A stretch of 64,000 nt of DNA from Flectonema sp. DT1601. Taxonomy: Eukaryota; Euglenozoa; Diplonemea; Diplonemida; Diplonemidae. The position numbers and the translations under genes are program-made. The stretch covers positions 620,001-684,000 of the forward strand of contig OZ025802.1 of assembly GCA_964019425.1 (NCBI GenBank). Direction: 5' to 3'. Shown one piece after another: positions 1 through 11,393 of this stretch. Within the stretch, counting starts at the first letter, position 1; each line of letters opens with the position of its first letter. The notes under the pieces were generated by a model. It ran no database searches. It had not been told where the DNA came from and saw only the letters and a list, made by a program, of their open reading frames with translations.

Positions 1-69
1 TTCAAAAAAGAGAAATTGAGTAACGTGCACCCAAAGAAGAGGTAAGTTTTTTTTTCACAAAAAAAAAAA

Positions 70-104
<35 letters not shown>

Positions 105-199
105 TATCAATCGATACGAATATTTCACATCAGCAAAAGTGTGTATTAAGATGTAGTGTGATTACTTCTAACAGTTTAAAACTTCATCAAGATACCGTC

Positions 200-550
200 T
201 TGTTTAGATTGTATTAGTTGTATTGAACAAAGACGGTTAACTAGATTCAAAACCAGGGAATTTATGCTTACAGCCAATACCGTAAGCTTCTCACTAGCTA
301 TCTAATTAAGATATCACTTTTTTTTTTTTTTGTGTGTTTCTTTTTTTTTTTGTTAGAAAAACCTCAGCCATAACGTAAGTGAAATTGGTACTATCCAGAA
401 AAAAACGTTTTTATTCCAATGCTCTGTAAACCGCGTCTTTGACTTACGTGTCTAAACGTCTACTGTATTATTTAAAGTTGCTTTGGTTGTATTGAATAAG
501 ACGGTTGATTAGGCCTCAGCCATAACGTGAAAAGGTATACCGCAGTGGTT
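200..550. repeat. Small dispersed duplicate motifs
   Basis: Two related pieces lie here. One, 'TTGTATTGAACAAAGACGGT' near 218-237, recurs as 'TTGTATTGAATAAGACGGTT' near 488-507. The other, 'CCTCAGCCATAACGT', occurs near 362 and again near 515. The order is shuffled, so this looks like decayed local duplication. Further down, about 815-835, 'ACAGTGACTAAGG' matches part of the repeat family at 36.7 kb and 54.3 kb. Confidence 0.45.
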
Positions 551-2144
551 GTATTTGTAAAATTGGCCTGACAATGAGATTTAAAAATGATTTCCTTGTT
601 GACCTTAAAATCCACTGCTTCCCTTTTTTTTTTAAAGAGAATTTTTAAAAAAATATATACTTCTTCCTTGTTTGCAACCTGATGGGAACTTCCAGATAAT
701 ACTCCAGTTGTATTCGCAGAGGGTGGGGGAACTGTATGTTCGATTTTGTAAAAATTACAACTGTGGTGTATCATAAAAAACATAAATATAAATTAGTATT
801 AGTTTCAGATACAGTGACTAAGGTTAATGCTCAACTTAGCATAATAAAGTAGCAAGGGGGGAAGGTGAGTTATCATAACAAAATTATCAATTAATCAATC
901 AATTGAGCTTAGTTAAGCTAGCAATTTCAACAAGTCACTGAGAACAAGTTAAAGTTAGAGGCTCAAAGAGAATGGGGTAGCTCTTCAAAGCTCCTCAATA
1001 GCAAGGTAGTAGATGCAACTCAATCCCTGAAAGGATTATTTAATTTCAGAACAGGGCATACAAAATCAAGAGATCTGTAACCACAATGTGTTCACCATAA
1101 CTGGACCATTAGCAGCAAAACTTTGTGAAAAAAAAAAAAAAAAAAAAGAGCGGAAAAGAAAGAAAAAAAAAAAAATTAAAATAATTACTTATTTATAACG
1201 TGACATGTTATGTACTAATTAAATAAATAAATAAAAGTGAAAACTGGGGGATGGGGTAGGGAATTTAGATAAATAAATCAAAGGAAAGGTTTTTTTTTTT
1301 TTTTAAATGTATTAATTTCCTGAACTAAGACATCCACGTTACCTTGAGTTGTGATATTCCGCAAATTGGAACTATTCACCTTCTACTCAACTCAATAAGA
1401 CCTCAGTGGGAGGGACCTGTACCATAGAAAACTGTAAGTGAATTCAGGTATCCCTTAGCCCTTTAGCCAGGCTAACCGATGCTTGTTTTCTTCTTTAAGG
1501 GTGAGGGAGAGGGAGGGGAAAAAAAAACCGATCGGTAAGGTTAAATTAGTACCTCTATTGACATTCTTGCACGTCAATTAGAAAGCAAAGGAATATAACT
1601 AGGCATAGTATGCAAGACAACAAAAGTGATAGTTGGGAAAGGAAACAACGCAAGTAATAGCGACAGCGGTGTTTACATTAATGCAAACAGAGGTCAACTT
1701 AGAAGGTCCAAATCATTGCAGATAGATATTCTATTTTTTTTTTTTTTTTTTTTTTTCTTTTTCCTTGTTTTCCATTCCCCCACACCTCTGTGAATTTCAA
1801 TGACTGTAGTACTGTCAGCCACGAGGACAGATTTCAGGGAAGGAGGAAAAAGAAAAAAAAAATATATATATATACGGAGAAGACGTTACAAATAACGACA
1901 AAGGAACAGACTCATAATAGCATCCGGTCTTTTATTCGTCAATCTAACGAAGAACAGAAATATGACGAAGAATTACTAAAAGTGTGATACCTGCCCATCC
2001 CTCAACACACATTCAGCAATGTTAGTCATTCAGAGAAAAGTAGATATTCGATTATGTCATTTAAGCTATTTTAAAGTACTGCTACTTCTTCGTTTTAACG
2101 AACGACACCAAGCAATACAACACGCGTAATTGTTTGAATTTGTA

Positions 2145-2255
2145 TATTTTTTTTTTTATTATATTTACGAAGCCTAGGAAGCAAAATCAGGAAAAGCTCA
2201 ACAGGGGTAACAGTTAGATCGCTACCAACCAACTGTGAAACTCTATCGTTTTTTT
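2145..2255 (-). repeat. A-tailed interspersed repeat, short copy
   Basis: This is a copy of a family seen also at 48.3, 49.6, 50.0, 51.4 and 55.5 kb. Shared words are 'ACGAAGCCTAGGAAGC', 'AAAAGCTCAACAGG' and 'GTAACAGTTA'. Read on the minus strand the repeat ends in an A/T-rich tail, shown on the plus strand as T-rich sequence at its left edge. A common tail with variable lengths suggests a retroposed element (LINE 3' end or SINE). No reverse transcriptase remnant is visible. Confidence 0.5.
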
Positions 2256-4959
2256 TTTTTTTTTTTTAAAGTTTAAATTAGAATTTATTTTTAGTAACGA
2301 ATTAAAAAAAAATTATATAAAACACTTTTCATTTTCTAAAAAAAGAAAAGTGTGGTTGATCATACCTGTACCCCTTTAAAGGCGTACAAGTAAAGTAGAG
2401 AAATATAATCCAAATCCAACATTGCTGCATATTATGGAGTGCTAGGCAACTCACAGCAATTGACCATTTCCGAAAACTCAGCATGAAAGTAAGAATGAAA
2501 TTTAATTTTTTTTAAAAAAAAATAAAAAAAAATAATTTTTCAAACTTTGCCAAACTTAGCAAGCTTATTAAACAAGATAGGGTAAATTGATGCAAAAAAA
2601 AAAGCAAAGCAAGAACAGTAATTATGGTTTCAGTACAATACCCGGTCGTCAGGGTTTTAAAAAAAGAATTGGCTTTAACTTCAACTATACAGAAAATAAT
2701 GATATAATACTGTGATTTTTTGTTTGTGCACGAAACCGGTTAAAAAAAATAAAGCTGGAAATCTAAAATCCATAACTGCTGGGGGATTATATTATGTTGA
2801 AATGTAAGATAACAGTAATAACCATCAACAATACTTAAGATAAGTAGTAAGGTTACACTGATTAGCATGACAGAATGAGAAAGAGAGTGAAAAATATGTT
2901 TCAGGAAAGAAAACAAAAGATTTTTTTAAAAAAAAAAAAGAATTCCAGTAAGTGCATAGTATTCCATTGCTGAGTATTTCATCCAAAAATAACAACAATA
3001 AAGTGATCGTGTGCGTGTGATCAAAAAAAGTGGTCAGGAAATAACAAATTAAAATGCAGTTCTCAGCTGACATGTTCACGTTCAGTTGCGTAACGTTTTT
3101 TTTTTTTTTTTTGCCATAAATTAATAACAACTAGCAAACACTAAACTTGTTCTGGTAAAAACAAATGTTTTTTTTTTAAATTAAATCCCAGCTCTGCATC
3201 ACACACTAAGCTGGAAAAGACGTGATAACTTTGACCAGACTTACTTACTTTTATCTCGTCCACCGATGATGCATTTGTCCTCCCTTTGCGGGAATGATAA
3301 AACCCATCAATAATTGTGAACAACGACAACACTAGAGACACTATACTACAAACTTACCTATCTAACGGGTCAGTCCACTGACGACCAGAAGAGACTGATT
3401 TACCCAAAGAAAACAATGACCGTAGAGAACGAGGAAAAGATTCTTTTCATTAACCGTAGGTCATAGAGCTCGTGAAAAAAAAAAAAAGAAAAAAAGAAAG
3501 AAAACGATTCCGATTAGTAAACCCTCGTAGGAATACTGTAACAATAAGAAGTAACGAATATAGGAAAAAAAAAGCCAAACCTGTGTGATCGACATTGCAA
3601 TCAAATTGCCTCACCAGCCGAACTAAAGAAGAAGAAGATCCAGTCTCCTGTGGAGTTGAAAAGGAACAGTTCTACCAAGCATAATTACTCTGGTAGCCTG
3701 CAGAAAATACCAACAGGGATAAACAAATAAAAAAATAAGAAGGGTGAGCTTCTTTTTTGCAAAGTCGATGTGAAAAAGAAAAAAACACCAACGAAGCAGC
3801 TCACTACACACACGAGATCCAACTACAATGACTGAATGACGGTCGAAAATGAAAAAAAGACAGTCCTTTTGAAAAGCATAGATACGTGAAAGAAAAGGTG
3901 CGGAGCAAAAAAGCTATAAAAAGGAAAAAGAGAGGGATGAGTAGTGAACCCCCAAATGGGAAAATCACTAAAGGACTTAATAAAAAATAAACCGTGTTCA
4001 TCATATTTACAGTGATTAATGAGGTCATTACAAAAAAGAAATAATTAAAAAAAAATCACTCCCCCGAATGTCAGATTTTTATTGTAAAGAAACCTTTTGT
4101 TTGTTTGCAGTGAAGCCGTGAACCTACTTAAACTGATAAAGCTAAAGGAGGTTTACGTGTGCTGCCCAACATTCCTTTTTTTTTTTTTTTTTTTTTTGTT
4201 CTTTACAATATCACTTAAATACAAAAAAAAGAAAGGATCTAGAGAGAACCATACAAAGTAACAGTAATGCAAAGGTCCCGTATGCAGTACGCTTTATTTA
4301 TTGGTTGCTGCTGCCGTAGATAACTTCAATTTAAAAATTAAACTACATGATCAGCTTGCTCATTAAGGAAAGAAGATTAAGTGCAAATGCTCTAATATAA
4401 ACTTAATCATAAAAATGAATAAAGTTTTTATGTCAAGAGAATTTGAAAAAAAAAAAGGGGGTTCTTGGGTAGCCAAAACAATCAGTATTTATTTACTACA
4501 TAAATTCGTAGTGTATAATTTGTTTTGGAAAAAAAAAAAAGAAAAATCTGGGAAACTCGACCAGATTTCAGACCAAAAGGAAGTCCCCCCCTCCACCCAC
4601 AAATTACGAAATATTTAAAAAAAGAAATTAAAGAAGAATTTATTGCTCACACAACCCAGTCAATAGATTTTAAAAAGAATTTTTCCCTGTTTACTTCAAA
4701 GGTTTATGGGAGTTTTCTATTGACTGTGGGGTGGAGCTTTTTTTTTTTTTTTTTTTTTTGTTACCTAGGGACCATCGCTCGATAGAAAAAAAAGAACTGC
4801 ACACAACTTAACCCGTTTCCCTTATTTTGTATTTTGTACCTCGATTGTGCACAAAACAAACGAAGGCGCAAGAAAAGCAAAAGTTGGCCAATTCTTTTTT
4901 TTTTTTTTTTTTTTTCCCCTCCCCCGAAATTACAAACTGTCGAGGAATAACAACAACAA

Positions 4960-4996
<37 letters not shown>

Positions 4997-6105
4997 AAAG
5001 AAATTCCCAAATCTTTCAATGATTTGTAAGAAGAGGAAGATAGTCGAGGGATGTACTCGATTCGGTAATTCTAATAAAATTTAAAAAAAAAAAAAAAGTA
5101 ACAAACACAGAAACATACACATCACAGATAGAAATAATATTTATTATTTAAATTAGAGGTTTGTTTTGACATGAGTCAATGTGACTCTTTTTTTTTTTTT
5201 TACTTGGTGTACAGTAACTGGTACGTGCATCAAGTAAATTGAATTCTAACAAAAAAAATAGAAATAGAAGCTGTACGACTTTTAGAAAAAAAGAAAAAAA
5301 AAGAGAAAAGAGAGAAAAAAAAAAAAAAAAAAACAGTCTGTACGCGCTTTGGGTGAAGGTAGCCACAGCTACGCTGAAGTGAATAGTTAAAAGAAAAAAA
5401 AAAGGTGACAAAAAAAAAAAATAAATAAATAAATAACTTGGAATACAATCCTTGAAAAATGTCCCTCTATATTGGTGAACTCGCACCAAAATAAAAAAAG
5501 ACACAAAAAAAAAAGAGATTTTTAAAAAATAGTGGGATGACATTAGAAAGTAAATAAAAAAAAAAAAAATGATAAAAATATCTTCTGTTTTTCTCATATA
5601 AGCAAAAAACAGCAAATAGAAAATGACACAAACGAGTAGTAGTATTCCTACAATATAATATTATATAAGACTACAGAAGGGTTTAATAAAAAAAAAAGAA
5701 ATTTTGGATACATCGAAAAAGGTGACCCTCCAACCAAACGAAGGCTTCCGATTACGGATTGCTGCAATAATATTTCGACAAGGACAACTCTATTTAATCG
5801 GCAACTAATCCAGTGACATAAACTGACAAAAACTTTTTGAATCAAAAAAAAAAAAAAAAAAAACCTGCAACCGAGGAAGAGAGAAACAAGCTCTGTCATG
5901 ATTCACTTAGTCATAAAGTGACCAGTTACCGACATGGTTGCGGTTATACTTTCTATCACAAACATCAAAAAGATGGATCTTTACAGTCTGTTAGTGGAGT
6001 CCAAAGTCGAATGAAATATTCGTAACAGATGTCTATATCAAAGACAACACAACATGTCTAACCTCAGTTGAAAATAACTAACATCTTACTATTAGCTTAG
6101 GAACT

Positions 6106-6477
6106 TCAGTGAGAAAATGCGATCCACGCCTCAAAGAGGATGCAGATAATAACAATAATTTCTAACCACTGTCCAACTGTTGCATGAAATTCCGAAACTT
6201 GAAAATCGACTTCTTCCTTGAGAGCAGCAGCACCACCTTCGATGAGTTCAATTTGTTTGATATTTTCCAGAGTTAGTCCACCCTGTAACTTCATACCAGC
6301 AATCTCTTTACCTACTCGAATGAGATCGTATTTCCTGGTTGTCATTGCTTTCTTTCCCCTAGCAGTATTAGACATGTGTTTTAAAAGGTTTTCTTGAATT
6401 TCATGAAGGCGTTCTGATGGCGACATGTTACTCCACGATGTGAGTTCGATCGTTGATGCAACCATTGCAGTTTCCAT
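6106..6477 (-). CDS. Small predicted tail-anchored membrane protein
   Basis: This 123-residue protein has a charged, helical body and one hydrophobic segment at the extreme C terminus (about residues 102-120, 'WLEIIVIICILFEAWIAF'). It should therefore be a tail-anchored membrane protein. The terminal hydrophobic helix preceded by a helical region recalls the C terminus of the DUF155/RMD1 mitochondrial family, but the DUF155 core is absent, so that is only a resemblance. A clean 3' splice site ('CCCACCACAG', boundary at 6510/6509) sits 32 nt upstream of the ATG. This supports the start and fits trans-splicing or a 5'-UTR intron. It could alternatively be the terminal exon of a longer gene. Downstream it is followed by 6.1 kb without genes. 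Confidence 0.6.
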   Translation of the reverse strand: METAMVASTIELTSWSNMSPSERLHEIQENLLKHMSNTARGKKAMTTRKYDLIRVGKEIAGMKLQGGLTLENIKQIELIEGGAAALKEEVDFQVSEFHATVGQWLEIIVIICILFEAWIAFSH

Positions 6478-6880
6478 ATTGCGGAGTGTTTATGGGGGAT
6501 AATAATTATCTGTGGTGGGAATTAATAATAATTTCAGCAAAAAAACAGGTCTCGTTATACTTTTTTCCCCAATTACATAATCAACGTGTGAGACGGCAAA
6601 GGGAAAACAGGTGAGGAAGTAATTCAAAAGAAAAGTCAACCAGTACAACCTCAGCAGAAAATAACTAAAAACTTATAAATACACAAAATGATATTCACAG
6701 CAGCAGAGTTAGCAGCTGATGAGATTGACGGTCAATATGTCTTCTGCGACATTTCTATTTTAGTTTTTCAGATGATTTGAGAAAGACCTCTCGTTTGAGA
6801 GTTCTTTTTCGAACGTTTTTTCTTCTTTTCTCGCTTTCAAATTGTTATTTCCAGAAGGGAAATAATTCACTGCTTCAGTT

Positions 6881-7366
6881 CACACCACTTCTGACTCCGT
6901 GGGTAGCGGATTCCTAAGTAGTTGGGTTCAGTTTGGTATCACCACCAAGGGACTTCTTTGGTTAAGAAGTGTGGTGGTCGGTTTATTGATTTCTCTGTTC
7001 TATTCAAAATATTAATTTGCTATTTATTTAAAATAAAAAAAACCTGCAACAAAAGACGAAATCAATGTAGGACCTCATCCAAACAGGCGTACGTTTTGAT
7101 GACAAAAGGTGCGAAGTTGCAGAGTAAAAGCATTCTCACTAAACAGACAAAACAAGCTTTAAGCACGTTCCCTTGGTCAAGGAGCTCGTATTATCTACTT
7201 GCTATCCCGTTGGTTGTGATGAGAGTGTTCACAAGGCTGACTTCACTTTATTAAATTAATCAATACCACTTCAGTCTCCATGGTCAGTGGATGCCTAGTG
7301 GTTGGTTATTTTGGAGGGTTTCACCGCCAAGGCGCTTCTTTGGTGAAGAATTGCAGGCAGTTGGTT
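6881..7366. repeat. Diverged ~100-bp direct duplication
   Basis: The segments 6881-6983 and 7262-7366 align over about 100 bp with many substitutions. Shared words include 'CCACTTC', 'AGTGGATGCCTAGT' versus 'AGCGGATTCCTAAGT', 'TCACC(A/G)CCAAGG', 'CTTCTTTGGT' and 'GAAG'. Both contain a potential short stem (CCAA...TTGG). The intervening sequence is unrelated. They may be old copies of a small repeat or decayed non-coding RNA copies. I recognise no known RNA. Confidence 0.45.
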
Positions 7367-7730
7367 TTGCAGAAGTTGTTTGAAAAAGGGGGATGAGGAA
7401 GTGAAGGAAGCCATCAGAGAAACGACAGAAGTTAGATCATAAGGCGAGGGGGGTCTTTATTTTGTGTTCATTAATAAGTCTGCGTGAAGAAGACTTTTGC
7501 AACAAACTCAAATCACCTCCCCTCAGACAAGAGAAGATAAGAAAATGAAAGAAAAAACAAAAAACAAACAAAGAAATATTCCATTCCTCAATCTCATGTC
7601 TCAACAACTTTTAAAGAATTGATAATAAATAGTTTTGAGATTATATCAAAAGAGGAATCCTCACGAGGAGGTTTTGTTTTGAATAAAATAAAAAGAACAA
7701 CATCAGTCCTCACTACTACTGAAGACAGTT

Positions 7731-9988
7731 TCAAGGAATTGATACTTCCTCGCGAAGAATCTTAGCAGCGGCTACCATGTTCTTAAGACTTGGGACAACT
7801 TCTTCCCACTTCCTGGTCTTCAAACCGCAGTCCGGGTTCACCCAAATACGGTCCAGGGGAAGGCCGCTTTGAACTAATTTCCGAACCTGACCGATGAGCT
7901 GTTCTTTCGTTGGAATGACAGGCGAGTGAATGTCGTAAACACCTGGACCGATGTCTCGATTGTATCCAAACCCTGAAAGGGCATCCAGCATTTCATTACC
8001 ACTACGAGAGTTCTCAATGGTCAAGACGTCAGCATCCATCTCATCAATCTTGTTAATGATATCTTCAAAAGTTGAATAACACATGTGAGTTACTATTTGA
8101 GTGCTCGGCTTTGCTACTGCAGTCGAGAGTCGGAAAGCCTTCACCGCCCACGACATGTACTCCGCCGCCTCCTCGTCCTTCAGCGGCATCCTCTCACGAA
8201 GCGCCGCCTCATCGACTTGAATCACTTGGCACCCTGCTGACTCAAGGTCAGCTACTTCTTCCCGGATTGCGAGAGCGACTTCCAACGCCTGCTTCCAGCG
8301 GGGAGTGTCCACACGGCAAAACGACCAGTTTAGAATGGTAACAGGTCCCGTCAACATTCCTTTAACAGGTCTGTCACTAAGCTCTTGCGATACTTTAAAT
8401 TCCCTCACAGTCATTGGTTCCTTCCTCGACACAGTTCCGCAGATGATTGGCGGCCGTACGTAACGTGAACCGTAAGATTGCACCCAGCCATGGTTAGTAA
8501 ATGCGAACCCTTCGAGTCTCTGTCCGAAGTGTTCTACCATGTCACTTCTTTCTGGTTCACCGTGTACGAAGATGTCGAGTCCTATTTCAGTCTGAATTTC
8601 GATATTCTTCTTCAGTTCCGCGTCAATCACTACTCGGTAGTCGGCTTCACTCAACTTCTTCTGTTTCCAAGCGAGACGGCTGCGTCTCAGCTCAGGTGTC
8701 TGTGGGAAGGATCCGATAGTGGTGGTAGGGAAACGGGGGACTGCTACCTGCTTCTCCCTTCTCGCGATGAACGCCTCTGAACGTGAGAACATGTCCGCCG
8801 TCACCGTCACGTCTCCGACCTTCGTCGCCTTTGATATGTCGTCTGCGCCGGAAGTGTTGTCCTCCCCAACCCACAAGTACTCATCATTTCCCAAACAATT
8901 CGTAGCATTGGCAGCCAGAGCAACTAACACATCCAACTTCTGAACAGCAAACGCCAGCTTCTCGCGAACATCAGAAGGCAGGTCCTTCTCTAATGAAAGA
9001 TCGTAAGGAATGAACTGTAGTGAACATGATGGAGACACTACAACGTTGTCACCGACCACCTTCTGAATCCGAGCCAACAACTTCGCAGAGCTCTCCGAAC
9101 TCCTCCAAACATTGCGACCGTCAACGATACCTGCCCCCAACTGTTTACATGAAGGGAAACCTTCACTCTCAAGGGTACTTAACATTGATGAACCTCTACA
9201 GAAGTCGAGAGTAATTCTTTCAACATCAAGGCTGACGATATATTTATACACATCAACGTGCAACGAGTCGAAGTGGATGCAAAGGTTGACCGAAACACCA
9301 GACCTCGAACGAGTCAGAATGGACCCTTTTCCGTAGAGTAGCTCCGCAACGTCCTTCAGGTCCACCGCTTCGGATTTGACGAACCACGGCTCGTGGAATT
9401 GAATTTCTGGAACACCAACTTGCTGAAGTTCTTTAATCAACTGTTCATAACACGGAAGGAGTTTTATTAAAAGCTCTCTGCTTGACAAGTTGCCGCACGG
9501 CTTACATAACTTTGAGAGTGTCAGACAGCTTTCTCTTTACCGACAGTCTGCTGCGCTAATTTGATCTGGCGAATGTACTCTTTGAAGTCAGCTGTTGGTG
9601 ATACATCTGCTGGTACTTCAGGTACCATGTAGTGGTAATTAGAGTCGAAGAACTTCGTCATGTCGAGGGCGTGAATTCCATCTTTTCCTCTGGCTTGTGT
9701 GAAGTAAGAGTCGAGTCCAGTCAGTCCTGCTGACTTCACACGAGAACAGGTCAAACCGAATCTCTCTGACCAATCTAAAATATGATCATAAAGAGTGTGG
9801 TCTCCAACTCCAATGAAATCAACTCCTCGAGAGAGCTGCTCTTCGTAACTTTTAACTGCAATCGAGTCGCTCGTTGAAAGGAGTTCATCAGAACTAATTC
9901 CTCCACTCCAATACTTCTCAAGGGAAGTCTTCATCTCCCTCTTCGGTCCTGTACGAGGGAATCCTAAGGTGCTGGTTTTCAAAGACAT
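7731..9988 (-). CDS. metE: Cobalamin-independent methionine synthase, frame-broken
   Basis: The enzyme transfers a methyl group from 5-methyltetrahydropteroyl-triglutamate to homocysteine, giving methionine in the cytosol. The N-terminal part (9988 down to about 9530) begins 'MSLKTSTLGFPRTG' and contains 'NYHYMVPE'. The rest (9488 down to 7731) contains 'TTTIGSFPQT' and the zinc-site segments 'THMCY' (His, Cys), 'TIENSRS' (Glu) and 'NPDCGLKTR' (Cys), all intact. Between the parts the frame shifts. Frame 1 stops at 9521-9523 after 'GKEKAV', while the homologous continuation 'TLSKLCKPCGN' is in another frame. The strongly conserved Gly-Pro of this segment is missing, so about a dozen bases seem lost. 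The gap is too small for an intron. 'DEPALRE' is 'DEAALRE' here. GC content is higher than in most neighbours. Either a recent pseudogene or a sequence error; family assignment is firm. Confidence 0.93.
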
Positions 9989-10082
9989 TTCGGTAGTTGG
10001 AAGTAATTTAAACTAATTGGAGATGGAAGATGAGAATATTACTACTGCGGGTATTAAAGAAAAAATAAAAAACAACAAATTA

Positions 10083-10130
10083 TTGCATCCTTGAAACAAG
10101 CATATGACTACTGGCAGGATCAACCAGGTT
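10083..10130 (-). rRNA. 18S rRNA 5'-end fragment
   Basis: The reverse complement reads 'AACCTGGTTGATCCTGCC' then 'AGTAGTCATATGCTTG' then 'TTTCAAGGA', the universally conserved first ~44 nt of eukaryotic small-subunit rRNA. Similarity stops after 'CAAGGA', where rRNA should continue 'CTAAGCC' or 'TTAAGCC'. It is therefore a truncated fragment, not a working gene. The 'GCTTGTTTCAAGGA' variant differs from the usual 'GCTTGTCTCAAAGA' and matches what I recall of kinetoplastid-type SSU rRNA. Sequence upstream on the minus strand (10131 to about 10320) may be attached external-spacer DNA. It includes short stems such as CTTGTT/AACAAG. The fragment ends about 95 bp before the metE ATG. Confidence 0.85.
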
Positions 10131-10853
10131 TCTTGTTACTCTAACCAACAAGGAGTACCCGAAAGTACGCACCCTAGAGTTGAGACGTTGATTGTCATCA
10201 TTTTCCTCTTTATTGTGTCCTGCACAAAATAACTTACTAAGCGAGTTATTGCTTTTCAACCTCACATAAGACAAAAACACACTTTCTATGGCTCGCTACT
10301 ATTCTCTAATAAGTTAGCCCCCCCCAGAGGGGGAATAGTTAAAAAGGGGGATAGGGGGAAGCAAATAAACTACTTATGCAAGAATATAAAAAAAGATATT
10401 TAAATTCAAAAAAAAAAAAAAATAATAAATTAAACACTTGAAAGTATCGGTCAAGCACCTTGTTAATTGTTAAGTTCCAAACACTGGGTGGTTATTACTG
10501 GTTTTTTTTTTTTTTTTTTTTTTTTCCCCCTTTGCTCTCCTTCTATCACATAATATAACAAATGTAACAAAACATTGGTGACACTACTAAGACCTGAAAG
10601 GTCAGCAGAAGTGAATATGAACACCAAGACATACAGACCTTACTACGCGTAAAGCTGAAGCCAATAGTTTTCGTTTCACACTCGGTAAAAGTTAGACTGG
10701 ACCGGGTTTTTGTGAGCACGGGGGTGAAAAAAAATACACATTCAGCATGTTATTTGTCAACGAGGAATCAGCTCGTTTAGATTATACATTTAAGGCAAAA
10801 AAAAAAAAAAAAAAAAAAAAAAAACAGAAATAAAAATAACAAAAGAACCCAAA

Positions 10854-11361
10854 TTAGAATATTACAGATCCAATCATCGTGCTTAGTACCTGGTCAACGT
10901 TACGGCCCATTAAAGTTTCGATCTCGTTTTCAACGTGGTGTTTGGCGTTTAACTTACCAACGTTAGCTACTTCGTCAGCATCAAGACCTGATGTAATCAT
11001 TTTCTCATATTCTTTACAGAGTCTTTTCAAAGTAGAAACCGATGACAAGTTTTCCTTTAAGATCGTATGTGGTTTTTTCATTGTCAATCCACTTTCCCAA
11101 CCCTTGTCATACACTTTCAATAACATTCTTATTTCTGCTTCATTCTTTTTATAAGCACAAGGGAGTTGATAGTAACTTCTATTAAGTCCTCTCATTATTG
11201 TTTGAGTACTTGGTTTTTCTAACCAACCGATATTGCTGGTAGTTTGACGAGGTTCTATTCCCATCATTGCTTGTTGCATGTTTATAGTTCGGAATGCTGA
11301 GAGAACGACCTGTGGTTGGAAAATGGGTTTTTTTTTTTTTTTTTTTTTTTTTGAGGGGGAG

Positions 11362-11393
<32 letters not shown>

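Larger units (their letters stand above)
1..6105. other. Gene-poor AT-rich region
   Basis: I see no convincing coding region in this 6.1 kb. The open frames present are short, on both strands, and mostly lysine- or phenylalanine-rich because they cross poly-A/poly-T tracts. The stretch holds homopolymer runs of 10-35 nt (for example near 61-100, 1735-1757, 4180-4198, 4960-4994), a small duplicated motif at 200-550 and one copy of an interspersed A-tailed repeat at about 2145-2255. No RNA gene was recognised. Confidence 0.6.

Noticed and set aside
4827-5084. Plus-strand open frame with long phenylalanine and lysine runs
   Set aside because: It is open only because it crosses poly-T and poly-A tracts. 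No protein-like part outside them.
8072-9336. Antisense open frames within metE
   Set aside because: They overlap the well-supported minus-strand MetE coding sequence and have biased composition.
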